From assembly GCA_030433055.1 (NCBI GenBank), contig JAUILJ010000257.1, positions 1 to 9,013 of the forward strand: 9,013 nt of DNA. The letters run 5' to 3'. The stretch is from Polyangia bacterium. GTDB lineage: Bacteria; Myxococcota_A; Polyangia; Polyangiales; Polyangiaceae. Shown here piece after piece: positions 5,625 through 9,013 of the stretch; positions within the stretch are counted from its first letter, which is position 1; every line of letters starts with the position of its first letter. Made by a program: the position numbers and the translations under genes. The notes below the pieces were generated by a model, which was given only the letters and a program-made list of their open reading frames with translations, searched no databases and was not told the DNA's origin.

Positions 5625-8177
5625 ATGAACGTTGCCTGCGAAAAGTGCTCTGCGAAGTACGCGGTGCCCGACGCCAAAGTGAAGGGCCGGAAGGTCCGCA
5701 TCACGTGCAAGCGCTGCGGCGCCGCGATCGTGGTGGATGGGCGGTCCCTTGGGGCTGGAACTAAATCCGCAGAGAAACCTGCCGCAGCGAAGGCGACAGC
5801 CCCAAAGCCAGTTGCGACCGCCACCCCTGCGAAGGCCGAAGCGGCCAAACCCAGCCCACAACCCGCAAAGCCTGCAGTAACTCCCAAGCCGGCCGCTTCC
5901 TCCCCAGGGCCGAAACCCGTCAGGCCGGAGACTCCACCTACCGCCATCGCGACTGCGGTCAGCAAGCCCGCGCCCGCCAAGGCCACCATGCTCGGGGGCC
6001 TCGGCGCCCCCTCGAGCGGGACAGCCAGCCCGAAGCCGCTCGGTGCCATGGGCCCAAAACCTGTCCAGCGCACGATGCTGGGGGGTGTGACTGCTGCGCG
6101 CCCCGCCACCCCGATCGCGTCAAAGGCCGCCGTCAAACAGACCTTGATGGGGGGCCTGAGCCCAGCGTTTGGCGCCGCCCCCTCTCCCCGGGACGCCAAA
6201 CCAGCTGCGCCCGAAGCGGAGCGCGAGTGGACCGTCGCCGTGACCGACGAAGACCACTACGAAATGAACACCGACGAGGTGGTTCAGGCGTTTACGCAGG
6301 GAAACATCGACGAGGACACGTTCATCTGGAAGGAGGGCATGGACGACTGGCTGACCCCCTTCGAGGTGCCCGCAATCGCCGCAGCGCTGCGCAAGTCCGG
6401 GTTGCGCCCCAAGGGCGAAAACCCGATGGCCTTTGACGACGCCACGCGTGTCGGCCCCTCCCCCATCGACAAGAAGCCCGTCGCGCCCGCCACCGCTACC
6501 CCGAAGCCAGGGGAGACCCATGGGGTATGGAAGGAGCCGGGAGACTGGAAGCCCATGGCTGCGCCTGGCGTCGACCTCTCCTTCGACGACGTCACCGTCG
6601 CAATGGCGGCTCCTCAGAGCCGCCAGCTTCTGGAAGAGAGCCGGGATCTCGCCGCGGCCGCAATGGCGGAAGAGGAAGACCTGACGATTCAGGGTCAGTC
6701 TCCCCTGCTGGAACAGATCCGGGCGGAAGCCCGCTTGAAGGAGGGCCTCAAGACGGTTCCACCGCCGCCACCAGCCGCAGGCACGCCGTACTCCCCACCA
6801 GCCGCCGCGATCCCCGAGGTCGAGCCCAAGTCGCCTTCGCCGCCGATCGCTCCTGTCGCTTCCCCGGTTCCATCTCCGAGCGCGGCGCCCGCCGCGAGCC
6901 CGGTTCCGCGAGTCGCTTCGCCCGTGCCCGGTCTTGGAGACAGCGAGGCCATCCCGGTCAGCGTGGAGGCTGACTCCGTGGACGACTTGTTGGGTGGATC
7001 GGCCTCTTCGGAGAGCGGCGGAGACTCCGAGAGCGACGAGAGCAAGACCGGCGCGCGCAACGAAGACTCGGTGTTGTTCTCTCTCGACGCGATCGGGAGC
7101 TCGGGACAGGCCAAGCCGAAGCCAGCACCCAAGGCCAAATCGACCCTGCTCGGGATGGCGCCACCTCCGCCGCCTCGGCCGGCGCATGTGTCCAATCCTG
7201 ACATCGCCGCTGGCGATCCGGCAACGGACGCAGCCGGGCTCTCACCCAGCTCCCCGGATCTGGGCAGCGCAAGTTCCCCCGAGCTCGGTGTCGGAGAGGT
7301 CGGCGCCCCCGAGCTTGGTGGGGTGCCCTCCGAGTTGAGCTCCGGTCAGCCCGAGCTCACCGCGCCGTTGGACGGACGGGATCCGCTGCTCTCCCCTCCC
7401 ATGGAGGCTGCACCGGTCAGCGACTTCGCGGTACCCAAGAAGTCCGGTGGTGGCGTCTGGATCGCGCTGCTGCTGTTGCTGCTGCTGGTGGGCGGCGGAG
7501 CCGCTTACGCCTACACGCAAGGCCTGGGGCCCTTCGCCAAGCCGGTCTCCAGTCCGACGCCGACGGACACCTCGAATCTAGCGCCCGCAGGCCAGCCGAC
7601 CACGGACCAGGGGACTGCGACGGCGGAACCAGCGACGACCGACGCCCCCGCGCCCAGCGGCTCTGCAGAGGGACCCGCGAGTGACGAGGGTGAAGAGCCC
7701 AGGCGCGCTGGTGAGCCGAGCAAGGCCGCGCTCCAGGACAAGCCCGACAAGCTCGAAAAGAACCCCAAGACAGACAAGGGCGCAGACGACAAGGCCAGCG
7801 ACGAAGCAGCGGACGACAAGGCCGCGGATGACAAGGCCACTGACAAGGCCGCCGACGACAAGGCCAGCGACAAGGCCGCCGACGACAAGGCCAGCGATAC
7901 GACCGATGGCGCGCCATTTGACGAGGTCGCGGCGCGCAATGCGTTGGCTTCCGCCGCGGGCTCTGCCGCCGCGTGCAAGAAGGCCGACGGACCAACCGGT
8001 CAGGGACGCGCGATCGTCACCTTCGCGTCCAGTGGCCGCGTTACCTCCGCGGTGATCACCGGCGCGTTCGCCGGAACCACGGTCGGGGGCTGCATCGCCC
8101 GTGTTTTCCGCGGGGCAACCGTACCAGCGTTCTCGGGCGGACCGAAGACCGTGTCCAAGACCTTCAGCATCGAGTAG
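5625..8177 (+). CDS. AgmX/GltJ-like protein: zinc ribbon, GYF_2, transmembrane helix, TonB-like tail
   Basis: 850-residue single-pass inner-membrane protein. Residues 1-40 form a zinc ribbon with two CxxC knuckles (C5/C8, C28/C31). An Ala/Pro/Lys linker follows. Residues ~199-256 are a GYF_2 domain (EWTV near the start, FIWKEGMDDW near the end). A long disordered linker runs to ~605. Residues 611-632 are a Leu/Val/Ala membrane helix after KKSGGG, giving a cytoplasmic N terminus by the positive-inside rule. Residues 633-760 are low-complexity with Lys/Asp/Ala repeats. Residues ~764-850 match the AgmX/PglI C-terminal TonB-like domain, including a cysteine pair (C784, C823) that could form a disulfide. 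This domain order is that of M. xanthus AgmX/GltJ, the gliding-machinery protein whose cytoplasmic zinc ribbon and GYF domain interact with the MglA/MglB polarity switch. Myxobacteria carry many paralogues of this layout and no other glt/agl gene is in view, so I withhold a symbol. The start is set by the zinc ribbon beginning at residue 5; no Shine-Dalgarno is visible. It is convergent with the kinase gene. Confidence 0.9.
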   Translation: MNVACEKCSAKYAVPDAKVKGRKVRITCKRCGAAIVVDGRSLGAGTKSAEKPAAAKATAPKPVATATPAKAEAAKPSPQPAKPAVTPKPAASSPGPKPVRPETPPTAIATAVSKPAPAKATMLGGLGAPSSGTASPKPLGAMGPKPVQRTMLGGVTAARPATPIASKAAVKQTLMGGLSPAFGAAPSPRDAKPAAPEAEREWTVAVTDEDHYEMNTDEVVQAFTQGNIDEDTFIWKEGMDDWLTPFEVPAIAAALRKSGLRPKGENPMAFDDATRVGPSPIDKKPVAPATATPKPGETHGVWKEPGDWKPMAAPGVDLSFDDVTVAMAAPQSRQLLEESRDLAAAAMAEEEDLTIQGQSPLLEQIRAEARLKEGLKTVPPPPPAAGTPYSPPAAAIPEVEPKSPSPPIAPVASPVPSPSAAPAASPVPRVASPVPGLGDSEAIPVSVEADSVDDLLGGSASSESGGDSESDESKTGARNEDSVLFSLDAIGSSGQAKPKPAPKAKSTLLGMAPPPPPRPAHVSNPDIAAGDPATDAAGLSPSSPDLGSASSPELGVGEVGAPELGGVPSELSSGQPELTAPLDGRDPLLSPPMEAAPVSDFAVPKKSGGGVWIALLLLLLLVGGGAAYAYTQGLGPFAKPVSSPTPTDTSNLAPAGQPTTDQGTATAEPATTDAPAPSGSAEGPASDEGEEPRRAGEPSKAALQDKPDKLEKNPKTDKGADDKASDEAADDKAADDKATDKAADDKASDKAADDKASDTTDGAPFDEVAARNALASAAGSAAACKKADGPTGQGRAIVTFASSGRVTSAVITGAFAGTTVGGCIARVFRGATVPAFSGGPKTVSKTFSIE
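7842..7895 (+). repeat. Exact 27-bp tandem duplication in a Lys/Asp/Ala tract
   Basis: Bases 7842-7868 and 7869-7895 are identical 27-mers, each encoding DKAADDKAS. Related but diverged units extend the tract to roughly 7780-7900 (residues 719-759). Identity at every base, including third positions, points to a recent slippage or unequal-exchange event. The tract lies on the periplasmic side between the membrane helix and the TonB-like tail, so copy number would change the reach of the tail. Confidence 0.8.
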
Positions 8178-8186
8178 CCTCGGCTG

Positions 8187-8202
8187 GCTTCGTCCGCGGA
8201 GC
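8187..8202. terminator. Weak hairpin between convergent genes
   Basis: In the 66-bp gap between the two convergent stop codons, GCTTCG (8187-8192) pairs with CGGAGC (8197-8202), with one G-U pair in the plus-strand RNA, around a TCCG loop. It starts 9 nt after the stop of the AgmX/GltJ-like gene. Neither strand has a clear U-run after it, so it is a weak candidate for a terminator. Confidence 0.25.
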
Positions 8203-8243
8203 TTGGTGGTCGCCGTCTTGTTCCCGGGGGGGAGACGCAGCGT

Positions 8244-9013
8244 TCAGGCAGCCAGGGCGCTCTTGAGCGAGTTGAAGAGGGCCCTCACCCCCAAGAAACG
8301 CTCCTCGGGATCGGCAGCCAGAGCTTGCTGGACCCAGAAGTCGACGCTGGGCTTTAGTTCCGGACGGAACTGACGAAGGCTTGGGCGTTCGCCCTCGGTC
8401 ACTGCGACGAGCAGTGCGCCCAGGTTCTTGCTATCAAAAGGCGGCTGGCCCGCGAGACAGCGAAAAGCGATCGCACCCAGCGCATAGACGTCTACTCGCT
8501 GATCGATCTTGGCTCCCTTCCACGACTCCGGCGCGATGTAGGTCGGAGACCCTGCGATCATCCCATCAGCGGTGAAACCTCTCATCCTCACGAACTTGGC
8601 GAAGCCGAAGTCCAGCACGCGCACACCGCCCCCCCGCTCTGGATCGATGAGGAAGATGTTCCCCGGCTTCAGATCCCGGTGCACGATCCCCAGCTGGTGA
8701 GCCCGCTCCAGAGTGGAGACCACGGGGCCCAGCATCTCGAGCAAGAACGCGGTCGTCATCCGCTGTCCCTGGGCATCGAGCGCCGTCAGGTGGTCGTCGA
8801 GTTCCATACCCCAGAGCCGCTCCATCACCAGGCACAGCGCCCCATCAGGTGACCACACCTGATCCAACACGCGCACCGCGGAGGTCCCCGTGAGCTGGGT
8901 CATCGCGCGCCCCTCGCGAAACATGCGCTCGCGAAAGTCGGGGTCTTTGGTCAGGACGTCGTTCAGCACCTTGATCGCGACGAGATCCCCGTAGCGCTGG
9001 TCTTGGGCCTCGT
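8244..9013 (-). CDS. Hanks-type Ser/Thr protein kinase, C-terminal 255 residues (cut by window edge)
   Basis: Cytoplasmic Ser/Thr kinase domain; the N terminus lies beyond base 9013. Reading from the edge, the fragment contains VAIK (residues 11-14, ATP-binding Lys at 8970-8972), an alpha-C glutamate in FREGR (E33), HRDLKPGN (111-118; 8658-8681), DFG (134-136), an activation segment ending GSPTYIAPE (APE 160-162), and DVYALG (D174) of subdomain IX. All catalytic residues visible in the fragment are intact and it is an RD kinase, so activation-loop phosphorylation is likely to control it. A GTG lies directly after VAIK (8969), but starting there would delete the catalytic lysine, so the gene is called partial rather than complete. 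The protein ends right after the last kinase helix (SLKSALAA, TGA at 8246-8244) with no C-terminal membrane or sensor domain; any sensory part must be N-terminal. It is convergent with the AgmX/GltJ-like gene. Substrate unknown. Confidence 0.95.
   Translation of the reverse strand, partial: EAQDQRYGDLVAIKVLNDVLTKDPDFRERMFREGRAMTQLTGTSAVRVLDQVWSPDGALCLVMERLWGMELDDHLTALDAQGQRMTTAFLLEMLGPVVSTLERAHQLGIVHRDLKPGNIFLIDPERGGGVRVLDFGFAKFVRMRGFTADGMIAGSPTYIAPESWKGAKIDQRVDVYALGAIAFRCLAGQPPFDSKNLGALLVAVTEGERPSLRQFRPELKPSVDFWVQQALAADPEERFLGVRALFNSLKSALAA

Noticed and set aside
6120..7187. 355-codon minus-strand frame opposite the AgmX/GltJ-like gene
   Set aside because: Arg/Gly-rich with no recognisable fold; the plus strand carries the zinc ribbon, GYF and TonB-like domains in one frame.
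8244..8969. Complete kinase gene starting at the GTG at 8969
   Set aside because: The frame continues upstream to the window edge and contains VAIK with the catalytic lysine just before this GTG, so the true start lies outside the window.

Overview
The window looks like chromosomal DNA of a GC-rich deltaproteobacterial-type predator, most likely a myxobacterium (Myxococcota, Polyangiales-like). This rests on three things: a zinc-ribbon/GYF_2/transmembrane/TonB-like-tail protein of the AgmX (GltJ)/PglI type, which is close to a signature of that phylum; a Hanks-type Ser/Thr kinase; and long Ala/Pro/Lys/Ser low-complexity linkers. No tRNA, rRNA, CRISPR array, insertion sequence or phage gene was found.

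Layout. (1) Bases 221-4854, minus strand: two large paralogous membrane-protein genes in tandem, transcribed right to left (2575-4854, then 221-2578). They overlap by 4 nt (GTGA) if the preferred start is right. Both have an N-terminal charged disordered tail, an HTTM/vitamin-K-dependent gamma-carboxylase-like membrane domain, a DCC-family (DUF393) thioredoxin-like region, one more membrane segment and a conserved C-terminal domain. The upstream gene keeps the DCC motif D-x-D-C-G-V-C. The downstream paralogue has lost both cysteines. (2) Bases 4855-5624: a 770-bp divergent intergenic region with no convincing gene, but with a 12-bp palindrome and several short hairpins, two of them mutually exclusive. 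(3) Bases 5625-8177, plus strand: an 850-residue protein with the AgmX/GltJ domain order. (4) Bases 8244-9013, minus strand: the C-terminal part of a Ser/Thr protein kinase that runs off the right edge, convergent with gene (3).

How the parts may work together. The two HTTM genes are almost certainly co-expressed and may form a heteromer with one redox-active and one redox-dead subunit. Their cytoplasmic tails carry opposite charge (one strongly acidic, one with a 13-residue basic run). The AgmX/GltJ-like protein would sit in the inner membrane, with the zinc ribbon and GYF domain in the cytoplasm and the TonB-like tail in the periplasm. Its cytoplasmic linker carries two families of repeated Thr-containing short motifs, which would suit Ser/Thr kinase or FHA-type regulation. 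The neighbouring kinase is a candidate partner only by proximity. The strongest lead for something undescribed is the HTTM-DCC tandem pair; its biochemical function is unknown.
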